Shown here piece after piece: positions 13,615 to 22,116 of a DNA stretch of 34,400 nt. The position numbers and the translations under genes were made by a program. The notes under the pieces were generated by a model. The model was given only the letters and a program-made list of their open reading frames with translations. It searched no databases and was not told the DNA's origin. The stretch is from a virus. The stretch is taken from the IMG/VR virus record IMGVR_UViG_3300040801_004874, positions 1 through 34,400 of that record. One strand, 5' to 3'. Each line of letters begins with the position of its first letter. Position 1 is the first letter of the stretch.

Positions 13615-13811
13615 AATCTCTCTGTGATAGTCACAACAAGTTCATCTATAGGCGGATCTTCGTCCGTAACGTCCGCTGTTATATATACACCAGAATAGTC
13701 TTTATTATACATCAAAATAGCTCCACACCCCGATAAGAGACCGCAAACGCCTACAGCGATAAAAATAAAGAAAGACTGAAAGCAAGACCAAATTAAAGAA
13801 TTAGTTGTCAT
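13611..13811 (-). CDS. Small putative lipoprotein / membrane protein
   Basis: I start this at ATG 13811, which overlaps the stop of the RusA-like gene as TAATG, rather than at an upstream TTG. The 66-residue product has a hydrophobic segment at about 9-27 (QSFFIFIAVGVCGLLSGC in part) ending in LSGC, a lipobox-like sequence with Cys near residue 29, then a short acidic tail with a DxPPxDE stretch. It could be a lipoprotein spanin subunit or a superinfection-exclusion lipoprotein; no partner inner-membrane spanin is recognisable beside it, so the assignment is tentative. Confidence 0.55.
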   Translation of the reverse strand: MTTNSLIWSCFQSFFIFIAVGVCGLLSGCGAILMYNKDYSGVYITADVTDEDPPIDELVVTITERF

Positions 13812-14266
13812 TATAGTACCATATCCATAACTAATTTGCAAAAATCAATTGCCGAATAAGTATTTTCGGCTTGGGCTATATATATCACTGTTTCGTCTTT
13901 TAAGCCCCATCGCTTTATAGAGCCGCCAAAAATAATTTTCGAATCGTCTTCTATGATAGTGTTCTTAAGACGGTTATCTAGGAAATCTTCGCAATTAACC
14001 CTATCGGGCGTAATATCTCTCATAATATCCCCAGACAGCATGAGGGCTTTCTTTTTGGTGGGCGTGCCCTTAGGCACCCTAAAGATAAGTTCATAGAATA
14101 CAAAAACCCCACCAACAAACAGATAGCTGCATTGCTCGAGTATTGCTGCCTCGAACATGTTTTGCTGTGCTAGCTGTTTCTTAGTGAGGTAGTTTGTATA
14201 TCTTCCTCTTACACTATCCCTTTGAGGTATAGGCCTAAATGAGCATGATATCTTCGTTATTTTCAA
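13811..14266 (-). CDS. RusA-like Holliday junction resolvase (tentative)
   Basis: A 151-residue protein with a RusA-type layout: an N-terminal strand with FRPIPQ-R (about 10-17), a beta hairpin FVFYELIFRVPKGTPTKKKA (about 54-73), then D.VN.EDFLDNRL (about 86-97) and IIEDDSKI (about 101-108), which correspond to the D-x-D-N...D-L...DD region that holds the catalytic aspartates, followed by a strand ETVIYIAQ. Such enzymes cut branched phage DNA before packaging, which suits its position upstream of terminase. The match is partial (N-C-E in place of the usual N-L-x-K), hence the caution. It overlaps both neighbours by 1 and 32 nt. Confidence 0.5.
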   Translation of the reverse strand: MKITKISCSFRPIPQRDSVRGRYTNYLTKKQLAQQNMFEAAILEQCSYLFVGGVFVFYELIFRVPKGTPTKKKALMLSGDIMRDITPDRVNCEDFLDNRLKNTIIEDDSKIIFGGSIKRWGLKDETVIYIAQAENTYSAIDFCKLVMDMVL

Positions 14267-15113
14267 CTTTAGCCAGTTTCCTTTGTATTGCTTCGGAAAT
14301 TATATCTAGATCACTAAGGACTCTGCTTATAGAGTCTTTGTAATCAAGATTAAGTTCTAAAGCGTCTTTTATAGGCAATTGACCTATGCCAGCCCCTCTC
14401 GCTGTAAAATCATAGCAAGCGTACAAAACGCAATACAATGTTTTATAGGGAACAGAAAGCGACTTCCAATTAATATCTTTTGGAACCAGAGGGGAAGAGC
14501 CTTTAGCTTTAAAATCCGCCTCTATTTCCTCGAACGCATTGTTAGCAAGAATTTCCAATGCAAGCATGGAATTCTTCATAATGTAACTGTCTACAGATTC
14601 CTTATCTTGATTAGAGCATTGGCTAAATCCAGCTTGAGAACATTTCGTTCCCACAGGTGTATTGACCATGTAGTCTCTAATATCAATTATCTTATCGCTA
14701 CGAGATTTAGTTTCTTTAACTTCTTCAACAGCAGGGGACTTCTCTAAATTGTCGTCTAGATGCTTTTGTATGTGATCAAAGGCGTATAGCAGCTTGGCAA
14801 ATGCCAGCACGCTTTCATCAAGCAATTCAATTTTAGCTTCTTTTTTCTCTGCTGTGTCCAACACAACCTTGTTTACTTCCTCAAACTTCTCTGATAGCCA
14901 CTTTTGGCCGTTATCACTTAAATCAGATATAGCCCTTGAGTTTAGGATTACCAACACAAGAAGCAATACGTTAAAAACTATTTTCATCATACTAGATAAG
15001 CCCTCAATGCCGTTAAGGATGTTGTTGAACAGCCTTTCGATAATATTGTTAGTCACATCATTTTTATTATATTTGCACTTAAAGTTCTCATTATTCTCAT
15101 TAGTCATAATCAT
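14235..15113 (-). CDS. Hypothetical membrane protein (292 aa)
   Basis: Begins MIMTNENNENFKCKYNKND; the second Met (15107) has a slightly better spaced GGA. A single hydrophobic helix around residues 43-60 (MKIVFNVLLLVLVILNS) follows an Asn-rich N-terminus, then a long, charged, largely helical domain with an EKKEAKIE coiled-coil-like stretch (about 88-96). No family recognised. It is the first gene after a good leftward promoter (15174-15202) and overlaps the RusA-like gene by 32 nt, so it leads the operon that runs through terminase to MuF. A role at the host membrane, for example in lysis timing, is possible but unsupported. Confidence 0.6.
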   Translation of the reverse strand: MIMTNENNENFKCKYNKNDVTNNIIERLFNNILNGIEGLSSMMKIVFNVLLLVLVILNSRAISDLSDNGQKWLSEKFEEVNKVVLDTAEKKEAKIELLDESVLAFAKLLYAFDHIQKHLDDNLEKSPAVEEVKETKSRSDKIIDIRDYMVNTPVGTKCSQAGFSQCSNQDKESVDSYIMKNSMLALEILANNAFEEIEADFKAKGSSPLVPKDINWKSLSVPYKTLYCVLYACYDFTARGAGIGQLPIKDALELNLDYKDSISRVLSDLDIISEAIQRKLAKVENNEDIMLI

Positions 15114-15173
15114 CCAAATTATTATTTACGCGTAATGTAATTAGCATCTAGACTACTAGAGCACTCAGGCTAG

Positions 15174-15202
15174 ATTCTATTTAGTCGCCATCATCAAGTC
15201 AA
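15174..15202 (-). promoter_or_regulatory. Leftward promoter of the terminase operon
   Basis: TTGACT (complement of 15197-15202), 17-nt spacer, TAGAAT (complement of 15174-15179), each 5 of 6 to consensus, 60 bp before the gene at 15113. It begins exactly at the end of the Dit-like gene, separating the packaging block from the tail block. Confidence 0.6.
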
Positions 15203-15958
15203 CTAGAAAAGAGATGTTATGAAGGAAGGCAAGCCTATTTTAGAAGATATGGCTTTGAACACGACACCTATTTCACCGCTTCTAGCTCTATTAAGTAGTC
15301 TAAGAGTCTGAGTGCCAGTGCTTATAGATTGAGAGAACCTCTGAACAGTAGCCAAATTTGACATACTCTGAGGGTCTATAGCCAATTCTGATACACTTAC
15401 TGTTGAGGTCATGATCTCAGAGAATTCTAGGTCAAAGAAGAGCGCCCTGCCCGTATTGGGGTCTCTAGGAACAACCATCTTCGTTAGGATCATGTTATTG
15501 TAAACTTTGATACCTGTTACTAGGGTAATAGGTAATCGTTGCTCCTGAAGCTTTATAAGGGCTTCCATAGCTGTTATCGAGTAGGAACCGATGTTTTTCC
15601 AGTTAAGAGCCTTCTCAACGGTGTCCACACCTCGACTAACAGATTCTATGTTGTCAACAATGCTATTGCTGCGCATGTTGAATATTGTTGTTATTGGTGA
15701 GTCAGATACAAGAGATCTCATCCGAACAACCGTAGGGGACTGTATAACGTTATCTATAACAGTGCTGCCAGACTGCACAGGGTATTGAGACGTTTTAGAC
15801 TCATACATGTGCGATTCAGTGATTGTGCAGTAGAGTGGTATACCACCAGCTGAGGGGAAATTATAGACCTTACCAAAAAGAACAGCTGCAAGGTTAGTAA
15901 GCCTTTGGTTGCCCTCTTGTAGGCTAGATAGGATACTGTTGCCGAATATAGATGACAT
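15203..15958 (-). CDS. Dit-like distal tail / baseplate protein
   Basis: A 251-residue protein resembling the Dit-like N-terminal family found after the tape measure gene in contractile phages: a beta-rich centre with ITESHMYESKTSQYPVQSG (about 47-65) and VIDNVIQSPTVVRM, the pattern of proteins that report on tail attachment. Later, KVYNNMILTKMVVPRDPNTGRALFF (in two parts, about 150-174) and LEFSEIM are typical of the family. It probably forms the ring between tail tube and baseplate. Start ATG 15958 has AGGAG within the last codons of the tape measure gene, two bases upstream of which that gene ends. Confidence 0.7.
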   Translation of the reverse strand: MSSIFGNSILSSLQEGNQRLTNLAAVLFGKVYNFPSAGGIPLYCTITESHMYESKTSQYPVQSGSTVIDNVIQSPTVVRMRSLVSDSPITTIFNMRSNSIVDNIESVSRGVDTVEKALNWKNIGSYSITAMEALIKLQEQRLPITLVTGIKVYNNMILTKMVVPRDPNTGRALFFDLEFSEIMTSTVSVSELAIDPQSMSNLATVQRFSQSISTGTQTLRLLNRARSGEIGVVFKAISSKIGLPSFITSLF

Positions 15959-15960
15959 TG

Positions 15961-17190
15961 TTAAGCTCCTGCTCCCACTCCACTACCAACTTGCTGCATA
16001 GCTGTCTGAAGATCAGATTCATATTTACTAGGCATTCCCTCAATTCTGTTTGCCACATCTGCTGCTTCTTCTGGATCTTTCACAATAATAGTTTTTGTGC
16101 TGTTGTCATTTATTTCAGTATAGCTAGATTGATTAGTTGGCATTGTTTCAATGCCTAGCCAATTTAAAAATCTTTGCAATTGATTGGAAACTAAATCAAC
16201 AATTGGTTGTGACACGCCACCTCCAAGCACATGATTTTCAACATAACTGTTTGCAAAATCTGGTAATCCTGTGGTGTCTTTTGTAAAAACTTTAGTTTTT
16301 GTCCCGTTCAAAAAATTAGAAGAAATGTTTGTTAGAAAGGTCATGAATTCAACAACCTTTTGCAGAACTGGCACTAGCCCTATTAAAGAGACCTTAAGTT
16401 CTTCCCAAGAAGCTGATAATTCTCCTAATGCTCTGTTAAACTCGTCAGCTTTAGCTATTGCGTTCTCATAGTTGATAATATCTTCTGGGGTGGCTCCTGC
16501 TGCTAGAATATTATCAATTTCTTTTTCATTAAGCCTAGATATAGAAGGGTCAAGACCAAGAGATCGAGCTATTGCTATAGCTCTAGACCTGTTTTTTTCT
16601 CTGCTTAACCCAACTACCATTCTTTTTACTAGTTCATACGTTGTCATGCCAGCAAGAATTTCTTCAATAGGAATGCCAATTCCCCTAAGCGTAATCGCCT
16701 TATCTCTAGGGAAAATATTATGCATTACAGCGGAAATAGTATTTGAGGCTACATCCATAACGTTTTTTCTAGCTTCATTAGAGACACGAGAACGCCTCAT
16801 AGCTAGATCTAGTGCAAAAAGATCAGCTCCGCTTTCATTAGTTGCTTCACCGTAATTCCTAAAATCCATGACTGTTGACGTGATACTTGTACCCATCTTT
16901 ATAGCTGCATACCCCACAGCAGAGAAAGCAGCAGCAACCCTTGTTGCTGAAGAGGCTAAGGCAATAAGATCATTGGCCATTGACCTAGAATTACGTCGAG
17001 TATTCCTAGAGTTATTATTGAAGTTGTTCTGCTCATCGTTAACCCTAGACATAGCCCTTCTTATTCTTCCCATCAAAATGCTAATCATCCTCTCAGCGCC
17101 CCTAATAGATTGAGTTATTCTATTAAGTCTCTGTAGATTAGCTCTAAACTGGAAATCAACAATAAAGCTTGGTGTAGGAGGTATCGTCAT
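15961..17190 (-). CDS. Tail tape measure protein (short)
   Basis: 409 residues between the chaperone pair and Dit, exactly where tape measures lie. The N-terminal 100 residues are Arg/Asn-rich and helical, followed by a hydrophobic segment (about 72-98, LIALASSATRVAAAFSAVGYAA in part). More helical stretches and a second hydrophobic helix follow near 262-290 (VSLIGLVPVLQKVVEFMTFL). Tape measures set tail length at roughly 0.15 nm per residue, so a tail of about 60 nm is expected; this is short even for small contractile phages. ATG 17190 overlaps the TGA that ends the frameshifted chaperone. Identity rests on position and composition rather than a specific motif. Confidence 0.75.
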   Translation of the reverse strand: MTIPPTPSFIVDFQFRANLQRLNRITQSIRGAERMISILMGRIRRAMSRVNDEQNNFNNNSRNTRRNSRSMANDLIALASSATRVAAAFSAVGYAAIKMGTSITSTVMDFRNYGEATNESGADLFALDLAMRRSRVSNEARKNVMDVASNTISAVMHNIFPRDKAITLRGIGIPIEEILAGMTTYELVKRMVVGLSREKNRSRAIAIARSLGLDPSISRLNEKEIDNILAAGATPEDIINYENAIAKADEFNRALGELSASWEELKVSLIGLVPVLQKVVEFMTFLTNISSNFLNGTKTKVFTKDTTGLPDFANSYVENHVLGGGVSQPIVDLVSNQLQRFLNWLGIETMPTNQSSYTEINDNSTKTIIVKDPEEAADVANRIEGMPSKYESDLQTAMQQVGSGVGAGA

Positions 17191-17758
17191 TTTTTATGCC
17201 TTTTAGCTTGCATGTGTAGATTTTCTATAGTTTCTTTTGCGTCAAGAAGGATATTAAAATCAATCACTTCAGCTAGCGTCCAACATTCCTTAAGTTCTTG
17301 AAGCGAAGCATACTTACCCAAAACCAAACGCCAGAAAAGACCCTTCACAGCTATTTCTTTGGGCAGTTTCTCTAATACAGGTGTACCAACTAAATCTCGC
17401 TTAGGTCTGAAAGTGATTTTTGAAGATCTAAAAAAAAATCACTAAATTGCACCTTAATAGCGATATCGATCATCTTACACCATAAAGCAAGGGGCATATC
17501 GTCTTGAAGGTGCAAGACCCCATCAATAAATATATCCTTAAAGGTAGCGTTGAAAAGCTTTTTCAACGAGTCTCTAACCCTAACAGGGCTAGTACACTTT
17601 TGGGCTATCAGTATGTGGACGCTAATATTATCCTTGATTGCAAGCGATAGAAAGTTCTCGCCTATATTGTTAGAAAGCTCGCAAAACAGCTCGTAAGCTG
17701 GAACGGCCTTCATAACAACTGTTTTACACGTCAAGTTGTCTATAGTCAAATTATCCAT
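17187..17758 (-). CDS. Tail assembly chaperone, -1 frameshift product (190 aa)
   Basis: Starting at 17758, ribosomes that slip -1 on TTTTTTA (17435-17429) read on to TGA 17189-17187, giving 190 residues. The extension (RSSKITFRPKRDLVGTPVLE..., then KGLFWRLVLGKYASLQELKE and WTLAEVIDFNILLDAKE) resembles the C-terminal part of chaperone fusions of the DUF6889 type, where the LWR..L.....L.EL..W...EV.. pattern is usual. Both products coat the tape measure during tail assembly, and the frameshift sets their ratio as in lambda gpG/gpGT. No separate start is seen for the downstream frame, which supports frameshifting. Confidence 0.8.
17390..17758 (-). CDS. Tail assembly chaperone, short form (122 aa)
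   Basis: The unshifted product, beginning MDNLTIDNLTCKTVVMKAVP and ending DLQKSLSDLSEI. Its ATG overlaps the tail tube stop by 8 nt. It is small and helical and lies between tube and tape measure genes, the invariant place of the gpG-like chaperone. There is no specific motif, so the call depends on position, size and the slippery site. Confidence 0.8.
   Translation of the reverse strand: MDNLTIDNLTCKTVVMKAVPAYELFCELSNNIGENFLSLAIKDNISVHILIAQKCTSPVRVRDSLKKLFNATFKDIFIDGVLHLQDDMPLALWCKMIDIAIKVQFSDFFLDLQKSLSDLSEI
17429..17435 (-). promoter_or_regulatory. -1 frameshift slippery heptamer T-TTT-TTA
   Basis: Codon phase places TTT (17434-17432) and TTA (17431-17429) in the ribosomal P and A sites with a preceding T, within a run of nine T. 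Slippage gives TTT TTT AGA and enters the chaperone extension. No upstream Shine-Dalgarno-like stimulator is obvious. Confidence 0.8.
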
Positions 17759-18209
17759 TTACAGCCCCCACAAGGTTTCCGCCTATTTGCATTGTAAGTC
17801 TATCAACATCTATAACCCATTCGCGAGTGCTAAACTCCCTAGAGTACTCAACATCTGGCGGTTTCCTAATCCATCCATTAGCGCTCGTGAATACGCTAGT
17901 ACCAGTCTTGTCGGTAATCTTTACGTTAAAAACTCCAGCTCCATTAACGTTAGAGTTCTCAGCAGCTGAAAGCAGCGCGCTTAGATAATCATTATCTGGA
18001 GATGTTTGCATTAAAGTAATGGTTACGGATCCTGAGAAGTTGTTTGTTTTGGTGCGGGCTACAACGCCATCGGCACCCACATATTTAGAGAAGCTATCTG
18101 CATCACGAGAGATGGAAACGAAAGTTCCATCTGCGTAGCCAGAGATAGATCTAGATCCAACGGTTACAATAACCTGAGCTGGATCGAAAGCTTGAAAAGA
18201 GGTTGTCAT
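17751..18209 (-). CDS. Tail tube protein, DUF3277 family
   Basis: 152 residues matching the DUF3277 phage tail tube protein: F.PAQVIVTVGSRSISGYADGT (about 7-27), D.FSKYVGADGVVARTKTNN (in two parts, 37-55), SVTITLMQTSPDN, then RKPPDVEYSREFSTREW (about 119-135). It polymerises into the inner tube through which DNA passes. Sits between sheath and chaperone as expected. One weak copy of the dispersed motif lies inside in antisense. Confidence 0.88.
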   Translation of the reverse strand: MTTSFQAFDPAQVIVTVGSRSISGYADGTFVSISRDADSFSKYVGADGVVARTKTNNFSGSVTITLMQTSPDNDYLSALLSAAENSNVNGAGVFNVKITDKTGTSVFTSANGWIRKPPDVEYSREFSTREWVIDVDRLTMQIGGNLVGAVNG

Positions 18210-18221
18210 ATTATTATACCA

Positions 18222-20228
18222 CTAAAAAGTTAGAGTTCCTGCAATGTTTACTGTATTTATAGCCCCCGCAAGAGTCGCCGTGAAAGTCACATTATTTAGG
18301 ACTCTAGCTTCTTTTTCTGCGGGTGGGATATCTATAGCGTTAGGCACAGAAACTGTAGGTGTTGGCGAACTAGATAGGTAACCGTTCTCTTCAGCTATTC
18401 TTAATTGTTGCAATATCGTAGAGGCAATAACTTCTATACCCTTATCTGTGTATGGTATCTTTCCAGCTTCTATAAGGGCACCATAAACACTCTCTTGTAT
18501 GCTAGACACAAGCCAGTCAGCCCCCCTAAGAACATCTATATATAAGTAAGCTCCAGATGACAGCGTCCCCCATCGGGTTATAGCAACACCAGAAATCCTA
18601 TAGAATATATTGCAATTCTTGTTGAAGATATTTTGTATTTGCGTGGTGCTAAGCCCTGATGTAGGCGCTATCGCTGCTAGTCTCTTTAATGCCCAGTTTT
18701 GAGCGCCTGGAAGCGTATTAAGCATCCTTCCAAACCAAGCCATTTCGGGGTATGTGTCTGAATAACTTCCCACCGCGTCATTACCTGCGTCTTGGTGATA
18801 CATCACAAAAGATCTGTCTCCGCCAGATATGTTTAGCAAAGCAGCGATGCTGCTTGAGTCGGCACCAGCAGAAAGCGAATATATGTTTGGATCACTAGAA
18901 GCCGTACCAAAAAGAAGCTTATTGGAAAGAGCGAACTGAGCGCATTGCAAGACGTTAGAGACTGTCCTATCTGTAGACGCTAGAGCATAGAAGCTTCTTG
19001 CAGCGTAAATATTGCTTAGGTCTTCTTGTATGTCACCCGTAGCTATAGGATCTTGCAAGTACATCCTAGCAATAATAAATACCCTTTGCGCAGGGAATGT
19101 ATTTAAAATAAATTTATTAGCATTATTAGATATAATCTCTATAAGCTCATTCTGCTGATTATAGGTTACAGTAACGCCAGAAGGGTCACCTTGAATTATA
19201 GCGTTGTATAATCCAACAGAAACATCGCTAAAAGATTCTGTATATTCCGTGCTCACATATTGATATCTAGTGCCGTTTATTATAGCTGCGTATGTGCCAA
19301 CAGTTGATCTTGTCACCACTTGAAGATAGGCTAAATTATAGGAATTGTTTGTTGCGCTAGTAGCAGTGGTGTTTGTTATAAATGTAGAAGCAGATATATC
19401 CCAAGGCAAACCACCAGCAGACTCATTTGTTACAGAGTTAACAACCACATTGCTGCCAGAAGCGGAAGCTGTAACAAGACTTGTAAGGTTTGTATTAGCG
19501 TTTATAGCTTGAGAAAGAAGAACTGCAAGAACCTGAGGAGATGTTTCAAGGGTTGCTACAGCTTGATCGCTAGCCCATGGGACACCCCCTACAAGCACCT
19601 CAAGATCAGTAATTGTCAAAGCGGTAGTAGCCGTTACTTGAGGGGCTATAGAGTAAGTTACTGTGGTGTCTGCTGTGGACTCAAAGGAGACAGCGCCAAT
19701 ATTTGCTGCGCCAGTAGAGACAATTAAAGCTTCTAGTGCTGTGAAGTCTGTAGTGTTTACGCCCGTAGCCGTGTACGTTAAGGCCGCTCCACAAATGTTC
19801 ATGTTCACAACAGCTGCTGCGGGAAAAACAACCGTGGCTCCTGCCTCTGTGTTTACAAAAGTTATCGTTCCCGAACCTGTTGCGGTGCTACCGTCTACCG
19901 TATTAGCAAATCCGTTTATAGTTAATGTGTAGCTATACTCATTATCAACAACGCTTGTAATTGTTGCTGTTACAGAATCAGCAGGTCTGCGCCCTATCAT
20001 CAAAGGAGTTGTTGTAGGCTCTTGTGAAAAGAACGTTTGCGCGCAAACATACTCTGGAGAGGTTGGGGAAAACACATTAGCTATTTCTGTCATATCAGCG
20101 TACAGCTGATATATTTCCGTAAATGCTTTAGTGGAGCTTAGAAGCATACATTGATTGTAAGCTTGTCGAGTTATCCCTTGCGTTTGGACTGCTATTGAAA
20201 CATTTACTATTGACGATATTGCACTCAC
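18222..20228 (-). CDS. Contractile tail sheath protein, DUF3383 family
   Basis: 668 residues starting at GTG 20228 with AGGAGG 4 nt upstream. N-terminal SAISSIVNVSIAVQTQGITRQ and FFSQEPTTTPLMIGRRP (about 67-83), and C-terminal YRISGVAITRWGTLSSGAYLYIDV with DWL, EN, are typical of DUF3383 sheath proteins. It surrounds the tube and contracts at infection. About 250 residues after position 85 are Thr/Ala/Val-rich with repeated VT-T-A patterns and look like one or more extra beta-sandwich domains inserted in the sheath, which makes the protein longer than many relatives. The presence of a sheath makes this a myovirus-type phage. Confidence 0.88.
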   Translation of the reverse strand: MSAISSIVNVSIAVQTQGITRQAYNQCMLLSSTKAFTEIYQLYADMTEIANVFSPTSPEYVCAQTFFSQEPTTTPLMIGRRPADSVTATITSVVDNEYSYTLTINGFANTVDGSTATGSGTITFVNTEAGATVVFPAAAVVNMNICGAALTYTATGVNTTDFTALEALIVSTGAANIGAVSFESTADTTVTYSIAPQVTATTALTITDLEVLVGGVPWASDQAVATLETSPQVLAVLLSQAINANTNLTSLVTASASGSNVVVNSVTNESAGGLPWDISASTFITNTTATSATNNSYNLAYLQVVTRSTVGTYAAIINGTRYQYVSTEYTESFSDVSVGLYNAIIQGDPSGVTVTYNQQNELIEIISNNANKFILNTFPAQRVFIIARMYLQDPIATGDIQEDLSNIYAARSFYALASTDRTVSNVLQCAQFALSNKLLFGTASSDPNIYSLSAGADSSSIAALLNISGGDRSFVMYHQDAGNDAVGSYSDTYPEMAWFGRMLNTLPGAQNWALKRLAAIAPTSGLSTTQIQNIFNKNCNIFYRISGVAITRWGTLSSGAYLYIDVLRGADWLVSSIQESVYGALIEAGKIPYTDKGIEVIASTILQQLRIAEENGYLSSSPTPTVSVPNAIDIPPAEKEARVLNNVTFTATLAGAINTVNIAGTLTF

Positions 20229-20236
20229 AACACCTC

Positions 20237-20830
20237 CTAATCGGTTGTTACCGTAAAATCTTCATTAAAAACTACTTGACCTGTTGGAGACGCTATATTA
20301 GCAGTTCCCGAAACCTCATTGAATGATGATATTGCATTTTTATATTCATTCACTGCACTAAATATAATGTTTTGAGTTAAAGCTCTTGTAAAATATGGGT
20401 CTGTATTGGCCTGAAGTGAAGAAATATCTACAGCGTTGCCATCAAAACGCATAAAAGCAACCTTGCCAAAGAAATAACCTTCAGAAAGATCGGAGTATAG
20501 AACTGTTTGTAGAGCATTTCGAACGATCTGCAAAACTTGCATGCAGGTTACTATAGATCCCGAGTACACTGTAAATGCGAATGTTAGTTCGTATGTGCCA
20601 AAGTTCTTAAAGTCTACCCCTTCCGTGTCGTTAGGATCGTTATAAGTGTAGTCATATCCCACATTTCTTATGTTGGTAAGCAGCATGGTGAATGCCTGTG
20701 CGTATGGCAGAGGGGCTGATGTGTTAGCTTGGTACACAGTTACTGTTGAAGGCGTAACATCATTTATCCATTTGCATAGCCTAGACTCTAGTTCGGCAAA
20801 GTTAGTACCATCACCAAGAAGTGTTGTCAT
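20237..20830 (-). CDS. Neck/tail terminator protein (gp12-like)
   Basis: 197 residues, ATG overlapping the preceding stop (ATGA). The opening with W....(P..V) and the N-x-x-x-P-L-P-Y-A segment (about 31-40, QANTSAPLPYAQAFTMLL) followed by long beta strands (YELTFAFTVYSG, about 80-91) fit the phage neck terminator family that caps the tail tube and joins it to the head. Located directly upstream of the sheath gene, as in related contractile phages. Moderate confidence, from position and pattern. Confidence 0.65.
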   Translation of the reverse strand: MTTLLGDGTNFAELESRLCKWINDVTPSTVTVYQANTSAPLPYAQAFTMLLTNIRNVGYDYTYNDPNDTEGVDFKNFGTYELTFAFTVYSGSIVTCMQVLQIVRNALQTVLYSDLSEGYFFGKVAFMRFDGNAVDISSLQANTDPYFTRALTQNIIFSAVNEYKNAISSFNEVSGTANIASPTGQVVFNEDFTVTTD

Positions 20831-21588
20831 CTTCTAGCGTCTCCTAAAACAGGGTCAACTTCCATTATAGGCAGTATCATGGGTTGGTACTTAGTCACAT
20901 AATATTCGTATTGGGCAACAACACATATTGCCCCTAACGCAGGCACATTAATCCAAGGCCTAGATATATCGACAACATAAACTGTGTCGTCAAAGCTCAC
21001 TTTGTCAGGGTAAGCGCTGTAAGAGTCTTCCCTTGTAACGCTGTTTAGCTTCTGCGTAGTCCACAACCTAAACACTTCCTTATCTCTAAGACCTTCAGGC
21101 AGCACTAAAAGATCTGTGCCTTTTATAGGCTGAATACACGCCTTTATATCTGTTACTATGGGGCTGTTGTAGTAGCTAGGTGGTAGAAATGCTTCTGTGG
21201 GGTTCCCGCTAGAGTCTAGTATCTGGCAATAATCTATAACATATTCTTGTAAGATAGGCTGAGGATATATCCCAATACCGAGCTTACCGAATTTTGTCAT
21301 GGTAGGTGTAGGTGTTGGGGTGAAGAAAGTGCGTATATTAAGTTGAGAGTAAAAAGCCTCTATTATTGCTAGGCTGGTAGTGTAAATATCTTGGTCAAAA
21401 GGAATAGAAATAGTAGCGTCTAGGAGGTCAGCAAAAGACACTTTGAGAGTGTATGTCGGATCAAATATCACAAACTCTAGATTTATCCATGTTCCATTAA
21501 AAAATATGCCTGAGCTTGTGTAGTAACCTTGAGAATAAGTTATTCTTTGTGCTGCTCTTCTGAATGAATAAAAGAAATCTGTTGACAT
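20827..21588 (-). CDS. Head-closure / neck connector protein
   Basis: 253 residues. The C-terminal half, IKACIQPIKGTDLLVLPEGLRDKEVFRLWT (about 145-174, quoted in outline) followed by DKVSFDDTVYVVDISRPWIN, resembles head-closure (stopper) proteins, which combine a viral-qp-eGdR-like strand with a small beta barrel near a W. The N-terminal 110 residues form a separate domain with a TPTPTPTM linker (about 91-98). It is the first gene of the leftward tail block, divergent from 21619; only 30 bp separate them, so promoters must lie within coding sequence. Function assigned by pattern and neighbourhood. Confidence 0.6.
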   Translation of the reverse strand: MSTDFFYSFRRAAQRITYSQGYYTSSGIFFNGTWINLEFVIFDPTYTLKVSFADLLDATISIPFDQDIYTTSLAIIEAFYSQLNIRTFFTPTPTPTMTKFGKLGIGIYPQPILQEYVIDYCQILDSSGNPTEAFLPPSYYNSPIVTDIKACIQPIKGTDLLVLPEGLRDKEVFRLWTTQKLNSVTREDSYSAYPDKVSFDDTVYVVDISRPWINVPALGAICVVAQYEYYVTKYQPMILPIMEVDPVLGDARR

Positions 21589-21618
21589 AGAGACAAAGCC
21601 ATAGTAAAAACTTATTAT

Positions 21619-22116
21619 ATGATTAATATAACATATAAAGTTGAAAACTTAGACTCTATACAACAATTTAGAGAAAATATACAGTACCTTTTAACCCATC
21701 ATATAGAAGTGGGAATCCAATCCTCAACACGCACTAGAGCCACTAGCAGGAAGCGTGGTGGGGAATCAATGGCGGCCATCGCTTTCGAAAACGAATATGG
21801 CAATAGATCTAGACGCATACCAGCACGACCTTTCCGCGCAATAACAATACAGCGATCGCGCACAGAGATGACAACCCTTATAAATTATTACCTTGGCCAA
21901 GTAGTTCTAGGCAGAATGGAAGCTAGAGAGGCCATGACAAGAATAGGTTTTGAGTTTCAAACTCAAATGGTCAGAACTATATTAACCAGTGTTCCACCTC
22001 CAAACGCTCCAATGACTATAGCGTTGAAGAGAAGTAGCAGAACGCTTATAGACACTGGCCAGATGTTGAACTCTATCCGAAGTGTAATCAGAAGGAACAC
22101 TCAGAGGGCGTTATGA
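21619..22116 (+). CDS. HK97 gp10-like tail completion protein
   Basis: 165 residues with the family pattern: HIEVGI (about 32-37), AAIAFENEYGNRSRRIPARPF (about 52-72, in outline), PPPNAPMTIALKRSSRTLIDTG (about 125-146, in outline) and LNSIRS. The NE-G, P-R-F and (S/T)-x-x-x-K-x(4,8)-L-I-D-T-G marks are characteristic of neck or tail-completion proteins, which would normally be transcribed with the head-closure and terminator genes. Here it is on the opposite strand from them, so the neck module has been split by an inversion. No clear ribosome site precedes ATG 21619. Confidence 0.75.
   Translation: MINITYKVENLDSIQQFRENIQYLLTHHIEVGIQSSTRTRATSRKRGGESMAAIAFENEYGNRSRRIPARPFRAITIQRSRTEMTTLINYYLGQVVLGRMEAREAMTRIGFEFQTQMVRTILTSVPPPNAPMTIALKRSSRTLIDTGQMLNSIRSVIRRNTQRAL

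Noticed and set aside
14379-15135. Rightward frames across the 292-aa gene and other long shadows (16472-16855, 26518-26934)
   Set aside because: They lie opposite genes with good ribosome sites and family matches, have no such signals themselves, and show no conserved motif. The HNH frame at 11999 was kept because it does.
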